From a virus, in IMG/VR virus record IMGVR_UViG_3300027985_000864, positions 1-49,381 of that record: a stretch of 49,381 bases of DNA. One strand, 5' to 3'. The position numbers were made by a program, and so were the translations under genes. The notes under the pieces were generated by a model that was not told the origin of the DNA, made no database searches, and was given only the letters and a program-made list of their open reading frames with translations. Below, one piece after another: positions 7,808-16,329 of this stretch (its first letter is position 1; each line of letters opens with the position of its first letter).

Positions 7808-8200
7808 TTAACCAGCATCAATACTTCTTAACGGGCCTGAAACAGAAGTGGTGCCAAATACACAGGCATCGGTAGCGATTGTTGCAACAACTCTTGAATA
7901 CCGGCCACGTGGGTTAGGGATATTCAATTGGGCTGTGCCTGCCGCCGTTAATTGCGTAATTGCGTTATCATTCCCTGCTTCGTCGTTAACAGGGTAATCA
8001 GTCCAGTTTGTGTCGTCGTCTGAATATTGAGTTTTCATATCCAACGTTCCACCAACGCCCACGCCGCTCAAACTTGTAAAAAACGATACACTTGAAACAT
8101 CTGCGTGATCGACCGAAGCCCCGTTAACAGTCCCTACAGCGTGAGAAGCAGAAGCGATTGCGGCTGCAATCAATACATTTGATTTAATATCTTGTCTCAT
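7808..8200 (-). CDS. Putative head decoration / structural protein
   Basis: A 130-residue protein starting MRQDIKSNVLIAAAIASASH at ATG 8200, chosen because GGAG lies eight bases upstream; an upstream in-frame TTG (8233) falls inside the terminator after the capsid gene and is unlikely. The protein is small, Ala/Ser/Thr/Val-rich and beta-like, and follows the capsid gene directly. This size and position suit a capsid decoration or cement protein. No motif proves it. Confidence 0.6.
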   Translation of the reverse strand: MRQDIKSNVLIAAAIASASHAVGTVNGASVDHADVSSVSFFTSLSGVGVGGTLDMKTQYSDDDTNWTDYPVNDEAGNDNAITQLTAAGTAQLNIPNPRGRYSRVVATIATDACVFGTTSVSGPLRSIDAG

Positions 8201-8231
8201 TTTTGATACTCCAAAAAATAAATTTAAACCC

Positions 8232-8255
8232 AAAAAAGAGCCAGCCTAAACTGGC
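8232..8255 (-). terminator. Intrinsic terminator after the capsid gene
   Basis: On the minus strand GCCAG-TTTAGG-CTGGC is followed by TC and six T residues. It lies between the capsid stop and the next gene and could set a high capsid to downstream mRNA ratio, as in many phages, by partial termination. Confidence 0.6.
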
Positions 8256-8277
8256 CCAGTCGCATGGGAGGGGCGAA

Positions 8278-9495
8278 TTAAGTGGAAACTTTCAAGCAAA
8301 CAAATGCTTCAGGCATAACGACTTGGCCTGCCAAGCGTTTTTTAACCAGGAAGCCAGTTTGATCATATTCAGCGTAACGTTCGATCAATCTACTAACAAC
8401 TAAGCCTTTGCGGTCACGGATTCGATACCCTTTGCGAAAATCACCTAAAACAATTGGAAAGGCATTTGCAGCAACGTCGGGCATCCCTTCTGGATTTGCC
8501 AATGGTCTTCCTAGTAATGTAGCAGGAGAACCGGCTTGTACTGGAGGTTGCCACAAATAATCGCCGTTAGAGTTTTTGAGTTTTCTCACGTCACCTTCGG
8601 TCGTCGAATTCATGGCCCAAGTCGCATTTCGGCGATATGTTTTTTTCAAGGATTGAAGCATACCGATAAGAGCGTCAACACCATTATTGCTAGCATCAGA
8701 TAATGCGCCGGCAACACCTGTAACTTTGAAATTAGCCAAAACGCGAGAATCAGCAATAATACCTTTCGGAGAATTATTGCCAGCCCCGGTCGCAAATGCG
8801 TCGTCTTCTGCTTCTGCTACAGCCATTGAAAAGGCATCGCTCAATTCTGCCCAAATATCTGAGTCTGAATCATCCAGAGTATTGTTATGAATAAGAACCA
8901 GCGCTTTTAAATCGTGAACTTCAAGACGTTCGCCGCCAGCAGACAATTGCTGTTCCGATATGGCCAAATTAGTAGTTCCCCAAGCAACGACCGGCTTTTT
9001 CAAACTTGGCGTATAAACAGAATCACGACCGGTGGTGCCAACATTACATAATGGGCGCAATTCGGCTTCGTTATAGGCTTTAACCAATAAGCCTGATTCC
9101 CAAGCTGTAGGAATCAAAAATCCACCGTCTTTGTCTGCAGAATCGGACAATGCTCTGTACTCTTCTGGACTCATAATAGCACGACCGGATTCGCCGATGC
9201 CACGACGCAGATATTTGATAAATGCGGATTTATGGGTGCGGGTTTCTTCGGTTTCAATCTCGTGAGATTCGCCGATATTCATTGGACGATTCAATTTGAC
9301 GGTGATATCGTCATATGATTTGCGCAAATCAGTAATCGCCGCTTCCAACTTGTTTACAGTTTCGTCGGTTTCGCTTTTGCTGTAGCCTGCTGAACGGACT
9401 TCTGCAATTTGAATATCGACTGCTTTTTTGAACTCTTCGTGAGTCGTTCTTAACTCATCGAAGATTTGTTTTTGAATCTCTTGTTGCGATGCCAT
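8278..9495 (-). CDS. HK97-fold major capsid protein
   Basis: A 405-residue protein. Residues 1-75 form a coiled-coil-like delta domain (EEFKKAVDIQIAEVRSAGYS, NKLEAAITDLRKSYDDIT) of the type that serves as internal scaffold and is usually removed by the prohead protease. The rest carries HK97-capsid hallmarks such as GRAIMSPEEYRALSDSADKD and GGFLIPTAWESGLL, and a C-terminal region with RIRDRKGLVVSRLIERYAEY and KRLAGQVVMPEAFVCLK. A strong GGAGG precedes the ATG. It follows the protease gene in the usual portal-protease-capsid order. Confidence 0.93.
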   Translation of the reverse strand: MASQQEIQKQIFDELRTTHEEFKKAVDIQIAEVRSAGYSKSETDETVNKLEAAITDLRKSYDDITVKLNRPMNIGESHEIETEETRTHKSAFIKYLRRGIGESGRAIMSPEEYRALSDSADKDGGFLIPTAWESGLLVKAYNEAELRPLCNVGTTGRDSVYTPSLKKPVVAWGTTNLAISEQQLSAGGERLEVHDLKALVLIHNNTLDDSDSDIWAELSDAFSMAVAEAEDDAFATGAGNNSPKGIIADSRVLANFKVTGVAGALSDASNNGVDALIGMLQSLKKTYRRNATWAMNSTTEGDVRKLKNSNGDYLWQPPVQAGSPATLLGRPLANPEGMPDVAANAFPIVLGDFRKGYRIRDRKGLVVSRLIERYAEYDQTGFLVKKRLAGQVVMPEAFVCLKVST

Positions 9496-9509
9496 GGTAT
9501 TCCTCCAAA

Positions 9510-10610
9510 TTAAGAATTTTCAGTTTTATTAAACTTGCTTCTGATGTCTTCGAAAACGCTCTTGAAATTCTCAAGTAATTCTTCGTCAACATCTGCTTCA
9601 ACGTTAATCTGCTTTGACTCTGTAAATCCTAGTAAAGCAGCAACTCTGCGTTTTTCAGTTTCGGTCAAATTCGACCTTAATTCAGCACACAGCTCTTCGA
9701 CTTTTTTACAACGAATCCTTTGATGTGCTTCTTTAATTGCGGTGTCTAATTCATCGAGTTTTCCCCGATTTTCAATTAAACGGCCTAATCTCAAATTGTT
9801 TGCCTCAGAAAGAGTCAGCGAAGTATTTGCGGCAATATATTCGGCTGTTTCTCTCATTTCGAAAAACGCATTTGATAATTCGTTAGCAAACGGGCTTCTG
9901 CGATAGTATGTGCCATCTTCCCGTTTCCAAAATTTGTCAACCCAATTTGCGGCAAACTCAATATAAGCCGCATGGAATTTGCTTAATGCTTCGTCAAGCC
10001 TGCCGATAACATTTTCATTCGTAGTTTCTTCAGACCACCAAACGTCGTCAATAGTTTGATTCAAGGCATTGAATATCGCGTATGTCTTTTGATAAAGCTC
10101 TTGCTCATCTAACGATTCGTCAAAATCAATGCTTCTAACACTTGTTATAATTGCGTTATCGTTAGCAGGAAAAATAACCGGGCCATACTCATACAGTGCG
10201 ACTTCTTTAATCACTCTGACTCCTGATTCAAATCCTTCTTTGATCGTTCTAAATCCAAATGATAGGCCGTCAAGCGTTCCGTCTTTCATTAGCTCATACA
10301 CTTCACGCGCCTTTTCAACATTCAGATTTAATCTTCCCCTTCCAAGCATCCCATAATCGTCTTCCTCAAGGCTGATACTTGAGCCGACTAACTCTTCATG
10401 GTTGTACATGATTTTTACTTTTGAACCACGCTCTTGAATCGTCTTTTTGAAACAACCACGTTTAAAAGTTGAATTATAATCGTCAACAGTATCCCAAACA
10501 GTCAAATATCCCTCGAATATACCATCATCGGAAATTGACCGAATTTCACCTGAGTTACGGGTTTCTTGTTTTTGGCCGGATTTTGAATTTCTGGTTTCTA
10601 ATTTTAACAT
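9510..10610 (-). CDS. HK97-type prohead protease with long C-terminal extension
   Basis: Residues about 20-150 match the prohead serine protease (U35) fold: GYLTVWDTVDDYNSTFKRGC, the catalytic-type His in YNHEELVG, and Ser in DGLSFGFR, followed by YEYGPVIFPAND. Prohead proteases are usually 180-220 residues; here about 210 more residues follow, largely helical and acidic (for example LDELDTAIKEAHQR). They may act as a scaffold fused to the protease or be cut off during maturation. The first residues contain a doubled ETRNS. The enzyme would cleave the capsid delta domain. Confidence 0.87.
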   Translation of the reverse strand: MLKLETRNSKSGQKQETRNSGEIRSISDDGIFEGYLTVWDTVDDYNSTFKRGCFKKTIQERGSKVKIMYNHEELVGSSISLEEDDYGMLGRGRLNLNVEKAREVYELMKDGTLDGLSFGFRTIKEGFESGVRVIKEVALYEYGPVIFPANDNAIITSVRSIDFDESLDEQELYQKTYAIFNALNQTIDDVWWSEETTNENVIGRLDEALSKFHAAYIEFAANWVDKFWKREDGTYYRRSPFANELSNAFFEMRETAEYIAANTSLTLSEANNLRLGRLIENRGKLDELDTAIKEAHQRIRCKKVEELCAELRSNLTETEKRRVAALLGFTESKQINVEADVDEELLENFKSVFEDIRSKFNKTENS

Positions 10611-10626
10611 TTTTCTACCCTATTTA

Positions 10627-12606
10627 TTATGCGATTTCAAAACTCATCGAGCATCGGCAGTTAATTCTATCGGCTGCTGCGATATTTGGGTCACCAGGAT
10701 ACATCGGGCCAACGTTACCGACTTGAACGCTAAATGGCTCATCAATCCTTCTTCGTTCTCCAGATCGATGTACATGTGCTTCCCTAACCTCAAAACCGGA
10801 AGTGTGCCAAACTTTATGAGTCGCTCCAACGTTAATTGCTGAAGCCATTTGGCCTATACTCGATGCTGTAGCGGTTTCTGTTCTAGCAATTCTTAATGCT
10901 CTTTCACTGCTAAATATTCCGCTATCAAGAATTGATTGTTTTATACTTTCTACTGTTCCGCCTTCTATTACAGAGTTTTTAACAATATCAATTATTTTCG
11001 AAACTGTAAATTCATCAATTGCCGATTTCTCAATAAGAATTGATGCCTGGCTCTCAAGCAGCCTTGTTATACTATCAACGATATTTTCATTTGTTTCTGC
11101 AGCTCTATTCTCGACATTAATTGTTTTGTAAAATAATTTGGCAGTTTCTATAGCCAGCTTATTCATCTTATCAACCCAAATATCGTGAGACTTCTTAACA
11201 GCAGTTTCAATATCACCTTCGTTATCCAGCGCTTCAAAAACATCTTCTCTCTGAATATCTAACAACTCTGAAAATAATTCGTGCGCTATTCCAGAACCAA
11301 TTTTGTCTTTCAGCTCGAATTCCTTCTCAACATTCCTTTTTTCAAGTTTAAGGGCAGAGCGCCCATCAGACTTTTTTCCAACATCACCATCCAAATTTTG
11401 ACTACCGTCGATATTTATACCGGAATTGTTATTTGTTTTAACATATGACTTATCCCAGCCATCATATTCGTCGATGCCCAAATCCAAATATTTATTTAGC
11501 ACCGAGACTGGCACGCCCATATCGAAGTATGTTTTTGCGACTTTTGATTTTTTCTCTTCGTTATCGCGCAACGCTTCAATATTGCCAGCATCATATCCTA
11601 TGCTATAATTATCTCCCAATTCGTTTGCAAATGAGTGGTTAAGAGAATCTGCTATATCATCAAGCAATGGAATTATCGTCGATTCCCAAAAGATTTTGTT
11701 TGATTCGCTGTAATTGTTATACGTCATATTATCGCCAACCCCGGCCAAAGGCAACGGGATTCCGAATATGATGAATATTTCTTCGCGGTTGAATTTACGG
11801 GATGCCAAAAAGTCCATTTCAACGGGGGATAAGCTCATTTGTTGATATTTCGCTGCGCTACCAATAATGCCAGGTTCACGCGCTCTTTTTGACCCACCAA
11901 ACCTTTCTTTAATCATCCGTTTCAAAAGTTGAAACGTACTTTCGTCAATATCCCGATCAAAAGTAAAGACACCATCTAGCACCCCGCGATTCTGCATCGC
12001 AGATTTGTTCCATGATTTTTGATCGTTATCGATATCAACTGCTTTTGCAGCAGCCTTCAACGGCGATATTCCCCTAATTGGATCAGAAGGGTCAATCAAC
12101 TTAAGCTGAATCATATTTTCGATTGTATAATCATTAGTCTTCTGCTTCGATCCGTTCTCTGCGATTATTTCATAAGACGCGATTATTTGATCAAATTCCT
12201 TACTTGGAACAGGTGCAATTCTATCAGGGCAAATCGGCCAAATCTCTTTTGTTTGCATTCCAGTTCCGTAAACTTTCTTGATATAAGATTCACCGCCCAA
12301 TTCTAACCATGCTACAATTAATTCAAACACGTCTTGGCGGCTTAAAGCCGGATTTGGGCGTTTAAATACCTTGGATAAATAATGCTCTGGAATGGGCTTC
12401 CCTTCTTGGTCATATACTAACCACGGTACAGAAGCAGCAGCCCTGCTAATAATCGATATGGCCCTATATACCCAACCAGAAGCCTCATAGCCTTCTTTTA
12501 CAGATTTACGAATAGTCCAAGACGACCAATTTGCAACCGGCATATTGTTAAATATCGGACTGCTTGATATCATGTTTCGAATATTTAACTGTTTCATATT
12601 ATCCAA
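10627..12606 (-). CDS. Portal protein fused to a C-terminal MuF-like domain
   Basis: A 659-residue protein. Residues 1 to about 400 are an HK97-type portal (WVYRAISIISRAAASVPWLV; SPLKAAAKAVDIDNDQKSWN; FGIPLPLAGVGDNMTYNNY). The linker from about 400 to 490 is charged. Residues about 500-659 resemble SPP1 gp7/Mu gpF head-morphogenesis proteins: ALRIARTETATASSIGQM, then the ending PGDPNIAAADRINCRCSM, the Asp-Pro and Asn-Cys-Arg-Cys signature. In most phages the MuF protein is a separate gene after the portal. It overlaps the terminase gene by eight bases. Confidence 0.9.
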   Translation of the reverse strand: MDNMKQLNIRNMISSSPIFNNMPVANWSSWTIRKSVKEGYEASGWVYRAISIISRAAASVPWLVYDQEGKPIPEHYLSKVFKRPNPALSRQDVFELIVAWLELGGESYIKKVYGTGMQTKEIWPICPDRIAPVPSKEFDQIIASYEIIAENGSKQKTNDYTIENMIQLKLIDPSDPIRGISPLKAAAKAVDIDNDQKSWNKSAMQNRGVLDGVFTFDRDIDESTFQLLKRMIKERFGGSKRAREPGIIGSAAKYQQMSLSPVEMDFLASRKFNREEIFIIFGIPLPLAGVGDNMTYNNYSESNKIFWESTIIPLLDDIADSLNHSFANELGDNYSIGYDAGNIEALRDNEEKKSKVAKTYFDMGVPVSVLNKYLDLGIDEYDGWDKSYVKTNNNSGINIDGSQNLDGDVGKKSDGRSALKLEKRNVEKEFELKDKIGSGIAHELFSELLDIQREDVFEALDNEGDIETAVKKSHDIWVDKMNKLAIETAKLFYKTINVENRAAETNENIVDSITRLLESQASILIEKSAIDEFTVSKIIDIVKNSVIEGGTVESIKQSILDSGIFSSERALRIARTETATASSIGQMASAINVGATHKVWHTSGFEVREAHVHRSGERRRIDEPFSVQVGNVGPMYPGDPNIAAADRINCRCSMSFEIA

Positions 12607-14038
12607 TCAGTATCTGTGTTTTTTGGCTAACCCAATTAAGGAATTGGGATGTGCTATCCACTTGGTCATCGTGTTTTGCCCTTGGAAAAGCAAATAACTC
12701 TTCTTCATACTCTACAAGCCAATTAGCATTCTCAGGAAGCCAAACCAATCCTGATTCCATAAGAGAAGACGAACTGCTTGCCCTTGTTACTTTATCTGCG
12801 CAAGGGTTAATTGCTATTACAGGGATTTTAGTTTCAGCCTTCAAATCTTGAATAAGAGATGCGCCACTTGATTTATCCTCGATAAGCACCGCAGCTGGGA
12901 ATTTGTTAAACATATCGAACCGGGAAAAATGGTTTTTAACAGTTCGTTTTAATGCCGGATATTCACCCTTGAATACCAACACGTGAATCAAATAATATCC
13001 AGTTTCGGTTTCAGCCCAAGTTGTACAAACAGACGGGTCATTAATATCTTTTGCCTTTTGCGCGGTGTCCCAACTTTGAACGATTCGAATTGGCATAGCA
13101 GGTGCGACATTATATCGACGGCCTTCAAACCATCCACGTTTTATCATCTCACCCTCAATTATTTTCGGGTTTTGTTGATATAACGATTCCCAAGAAGGCT
13201 GCGACATTGTGCTTTTCCTTTCTAGCAGAAAAGCCTTTGATTTATGTTCTGGGAATAATGGATCACCTTCTTTACGGTTTGGCTCATCAGATTCGGCGAT
13301 AGCCTTATATGTAAATACTTTTAATGCCTTTCCAAGTTTCTCTTTTAATCTGCCAATTGGGTCGTCGATATGCCAGCGAGTTAATATTGTAAGCATCCCG
13401 GCATCGTCTGCGAAACGGGTCAAAAAATCGTCAGTAAACCAATCCCAAGTCGCATTTCTTATCGCTTCCGAATTTGCCTGTTCACGGCCTTTTATCGGGT
13501 CATCAATAATACCCAAATCAAGTGATTCCCCGGTAATTGCGCCCCTGACAGTTGTATTTCGAATAAAGCCATCGCAGCCAATATACTCAATTAATTCACG
13601 ACTGCGCGTTGCGTTTTTATGAACGTCGAATGGCACTCCAGGTGCGTTTATTTGAAACACTGGAAAAACCTTTTTGAATTTATCAGAGTCATAAATTCTT
13701 TGTAATAGCAAATTTGCCCTAATTCCAAGACGTTCTGAAAATGACGTGTAAATAGTTTTCAGCTCTGGATTTTTACCTGAAGCCCAAGCAATAAAATGGA
13801 CAATCATTTTAGATTTGCCGTGTTGTGGCGGGGCTTCGATAATATATTTGGGGCGCAATCCTTCATTTAGCTCTTCGAAAAACTGCTGTAATACTGCCGC
13901 GACTTCTTCTTGAAACCAACCTGTTTTAAATTTTGGATTCAAATATCGATAGAAACTCCAAAACGATTCCCTAGCACTTGCGATAACCGCCATTTCAATT
14001 AAATCAGCTGTGCTATATTCGGAAAGGTCTGGTTTCAT
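12599..14038 (-). CDS. terL: Terminase large subunit
   Basis: A 479-residue packaging motor. The ATPase domain has a Walker-A-like APPQHGKSK (residues 69-77) and a Walker-B-like LGIIDDP. The nuclease domain shows SWDTAQK, IEDKSSG and HDDQVDS, the acidic metal ligands of the RNase H-like fold. It cuts concatemers and drives DNA into the prohead through the portal. The gene lies downstream of the small subunit and overlaps the portal start by eight bases. It matches the gp17-like branch; headful packaging is possible but not shown. Confidence 0.94.
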   Translation of the reverse strand: MKPDLSEYSTADLIEMAVIASARESFWSFYRYLNPKFKTGWFQEEVAAVLQQFFEELNEGLRPKYIIEAPPQHGKSKMIVHFIAWASGKNPELKTIYTSFSERLGIRANLLLQRIYDSDKFKKVFPVFQINAPGVPFDVHKNATRSRELIEYIGCDGFIRNTTVRGAITGESLDLGIIDDPIKGREQANSEAIRNATWDWFTDDFLTRFADDAGMLTILTRWHIDDPIGRLKEKLGKALKVFTYKAIAESDEPNRKEGDPLFPEHKSKAFLLERKSTMSQPSWESLYQQNPKIIEGEMIKRGWFEGRRYNVAPAMPIRIVQSWDTAQKAKDINDPSVCTTWAETETGYYLIHVLVFKGEYPALKRTVKNHFSRFDMFNKFPAAVLIEDKSSGASLIQDLKAETKIPVIAINPCADKVTRASSSSSLMESGLVWLPENANWLVEYEEELFAFPRAKHDDQVDSTSQFLNWVSQKTQILIG

Positions 14039-14149
14039 AAAAAATCGTTTCTAATGGGCTTCTTATTAATGGGCTGTAGGGTTATAGGGCTTAAGGTCTA
14101 CTCGTCGAATCTAGCTATGTTTTCGTTTGTAATTTAGCCGTTTTTAGGT
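14039..14149. other. 111-bp non-coding gap between terminase genes
   Basis: There is no ORF with a start here. The gap holds two copies of TAATGGGCT (14052, 14068) and one AGGTCTACTC at 14092; a second AGGTCTACTC starts at 14145 and runs into the end of the terminase small subunit gene. Such a gap between terS and terL is unusual in a block where genes otherwise overlap; a packaging site or a regulatory RNA element is possible. Confidence 0.5.
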
Positions 14150-14878
14150 CTACTCTTCCCCGGTTTCGTCTTCGGGGAAATCGAACCCTGTGCGCTTTTC
14201 AGATTTTGGCTGTGGTATCGTCGGAACTGGCGCTGCTTTCAATCTAGGGTTAAATATGTCAACTGGCACTCCACGCCTTTCTAGCTCTGCAAACAAATCT
14301 TCGTCTGTTATTGAAGCATCGGTTTTTATTTCTTGTTTAACAGAAATCGGGTTATTTTGGTCACCAGATAATTCATTTCTATTCCTCCAGCCAAACCGAT
14401 TCGTCATCGTGAAAGCCCACGCTGAAGACTTCCCGTGTGTGTACGCGCCAATAGTCAAATTCCTTCCAGCCTTTTCCCACCAGATGGTTGTCCTAAGCGT
14501 GAACTCCGCGTATTTATCAGCGAACTCAGGAAACTCTTCAAGAAGTATGCGAAATTTTTGCCGGGTTAATCCTAAAGCAAGAATAATCGCAGCATCAGAT
14601 GCGCCTTCATCACCTTCTTTTTCAAATATTTCTCGCCAATTTTCTGGGAGCACGTCAAGTGTTAATGTTTCTCTGAAAGTTGCCATTTCTTCTCTTGTCC
14701 TAAACCTGCCATGTTTTATAGAAGCCAATATACATGGGCTTTTAGTTTTAAATTCAGACTCTAATTCTTCACCTGGTTTCGGTGCTCCAGCAGGCTTTTG
14801 CCCTGGTCTTAATCCGCCGCCAATATTTTGCCCTTCTTTTATCCAATGAGGCTTTAATTGGTCAAATTCACCCGCCAT
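14150..14878 (-). CDS. Putative terminase small subunit
   Basis: A 242-residue protein starting MAGEFDQLKPHWIKEGQN. I chose ATG 14878 rather than the upstream in-frame start at 14971 because the upstream 31 residues have no family character and a promoter-like element lies between. The central part contains TNRFGWRNRNELSGD, a pattern common in phage DNA-packaging small subunits, preceded by a helical region. The C-terminus is Pro/Lys-rich and acidic. Position directly before terL supports the call. No clear Shine-Dalgarno sequence precedes the ATG. Confidence 0.72.
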   Translation of the reverse strand: MAGEFDQLKPHWIKEGQNIGGGLRPGQKPAGAPKPGEELESEFKTKSPCILASIKHGRFRTREEMATFRETLTLDVLPENWREIFEKEGDEGASDAAIILALGLTRQKFRILLEEFPEFADKYAEFTLRTTIWWEKAGRNLTIGAYTHGKSSAWAFTMTNRFGWRNRNELSGDQNNPISVKQEIKTDASITDEDLFAELERRGVPVDIFNPRLKAAPVPTIPQPKSEKRTGFDFPEDETGEE

Positions 14879-14908
14879 GATATTGTCTAAATTGTTTAAA
14901 TGGCCTCT

Positions 14909-14937
14909 AATATACTCTAATTCCACAAAAAAATAAA
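14909..14937 (-). promoter_or_regulatory. Candidate late promoter
   Basis: On the minus strand: -35 TTTATT (14937-14932), a 17-base spacer, -10 TATATT (14914-14909). It resembles in layout the tandem promoters at 27.0-27.1 kb (TTTACT-N17-TACAAT, with TTTGTG in the spacer and GAG before the -10). It would start transcription about 24 bases before the terminase small subunit ATG. Inferred by eye. Confidence 0.4.
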
Positions 14938-15858
14938 GTGTTATATTTGTATATAATATTCCAGAATACAAAACAAATTAATCAAATGTAGCACCGCAAT
15001 ATATTATTTGTCTTCACATGCTTAATTAACGTCTAATTTAATTCGATTCTATAAAAAAGTCGGCGGAGTCTTGTGACCTTCTTAATTAATAAAAAGCGTT
15101 AAGTTGCTGATTTTACTAAAAACAGCGGTCTATGACCGAATTAAAACCGTGTGATATACGGAAAAATATAAATTAATAAAAAAACGGTCTATAAACCGTT
15201 ATAAGGCCGTATTTTAAAGTATTTCTATTTCTCTTTTATACGATAGTTTTTAAATTAATTTTAAGGCCGTGCTATTCTTAAAAATCATGGGTTTATAGCC
15301 TACCCACGAAAAACGCCCCCTTATAGTCCACACACCATTCACCCTTAATCCAATAAAAAATCACGAAAAATCAATGACTTATAAAACACGTCGTATAGCC
15401 TACGTCCTAGAGAAGCCGACTACATTCCAGTGTCTAACCTAAGCGGCTTTTCATCACTGATCCATAAAAAGTCTTTATAAATCATATACTTATATAATTA
15501 AACGCCATTTAATAAAGTCGGCGGATATAAAAGCGGCTAACCTAACGGATAGCATATGACTTTCACAATAGAATCATACACTTATAAATTTTAAAACTCT
15601 AACGGGTCTATAGTCTAATTAGACAGTTATCCTACCAAAAAAGACGTTAATTTATAGCCCAGACTCGATAGACCGCTGATATTAACCGATAGCCGTGTAT
15701 TTTAGGCGTTAGGTTAAAAATAGTCGAAAAATATGAAATCCCCTTAACCTAGCCGATTTTTTCGACCGCTGCAGGCCCACTAGTAAAAACCTTAAGCCGA
15801 CTAAAATAACGGCGAAATTACAAATATTTCACAGAAAATAATTATTTTTAGAGTTTTC

Positions 15859-15878
15859 GGCCTATAAAATTATAGCCC
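15859..15878. repeat. Imperfect operator-like palindrome
   Basis: GGCCTATAAAATTATAGCCC pairs at eight of ten positions and resembles the perfect palindromes at 22064-22085 and 28294-28317 (shared half-site CTATAA). It may be a weaker site for the same DNA-binding protein. Confidence 0.4.
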
Positions 15879-15907
15879 AAACGTTTTTTTATTTCTCTTT
15901 ATACCGG

Positions 15908-15969
15908 GGTCACGCCGTTTTCGAGCGTCTTTTTTCACTAGACTATTAACGGCTAGAATAAGCGTGACC
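15908..15969. repeat. Long inverted repeat near the end of the early minus block
   Basis: GGTCACGC (15908-15915) and GCGTGACC (15962-15969) form an eight-base outer stem; CCGTT and AACGG inside can add to it. It lies just downstream of the last early minus-strand gene, so it could be a terminator-like or origin-like structure. Confidence 0.5.
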
Positions 15970-15985
15970 GCAAATAAAATCGCAA

Positions 15986-16318
15986 TTATTTAAAGAATTT
16001 AACACGACGATACAATGTTATTTTCTTATTGCCAATTCTGAATCTTCCATCTTTAGTATCTGGATTATCAATTCTTTCATATCCAAATATCGACGCAACA
16101 AGCGGCGTTTGTCTACGACACCCCGATTCAGCCGTGCTATCGATTTGGAAAAAGTGTGATGCAACTTCTAATGGCCAATCTGCAGACTTTAATTTATTCA
16201 AAGAGCTTTCCAATAAGTCACAGAAAAATATGTCGGTTTTAATGCGCCATTCAATACTTCGCTTTTTATTTTTATCTTCTGTCTTTTCGACATAGTATAA
16301 AATTTCACTTTCTTCCAT
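15986..16318 (-). CDS. Hypothetical protein, 110 residues, after the primase-helicase
   Basis: A 110-residue basic protein starting MEESEILYYVEKTEDKNKKR with GGAGG before the ATG, twelve bases after the Prim-Pol/helicase stop. The C-terminal part (IGNKKITLYRRVKFF) is strongly basic and strand-like, which would suit nucleic-acid binding. It is the last gene of the early leftward block. Coupling to the primase gene suggests a replication accessory. No family recognised. Confidence 0.65.
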   Translation of the reverse strand: MEESEILYYVEKTEDKNKKRSIEWRIKTDIFFCDLLESSLNKLKSADWPLEVASHFFQIDSTAESGCRRQTPLVASIFGYERIDNPDTKDGRFRIGNKKITLYRRVKFFK

Positions 16319-16329
16319 ATATCCTCCAA

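Larger units (their letters stand above)
14938..15985. other. Gene-free repeat-rich tract, candidate origin/control region
   Basis: More than 1 kb with no credible ORF on either strand; the longest frames I found with a start are about 20 codons. It contains many short inverted repeats: CGGTC-TAT-GACCG (15126-15138), AACGGT/ACCGTT (15183-15200), GTCTAATTAGAC (15613-15624), GGTCACGC/GCGTGACC (15908-15915 and 15962-15969), and the near-palindrome at 15859-15878. Direct repeats include AAAGTCGGCGGA (15056 and 15514), AAGGCCGT (15203 and 15263) and TATTTCTCTTT (15225 and 15890). TATAGNC or its reverse recurs about ten times. It separates early and late minus-strand genes. Confidence 0.7.

Noticed and set aside
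14879-14971. Longer N-terminus for the terminase small subunit
   Set aside because: The added residues are hydrophobic and unlike the family, and the segment holds a promoter-like sequence.
14938-15985. Possible tRNA genes or tiny ORFs in the gene-free tract
   Set aside because: I found no cloverleaf with the expected T-arm words and no reading frame beyond about 22 codons with a start.
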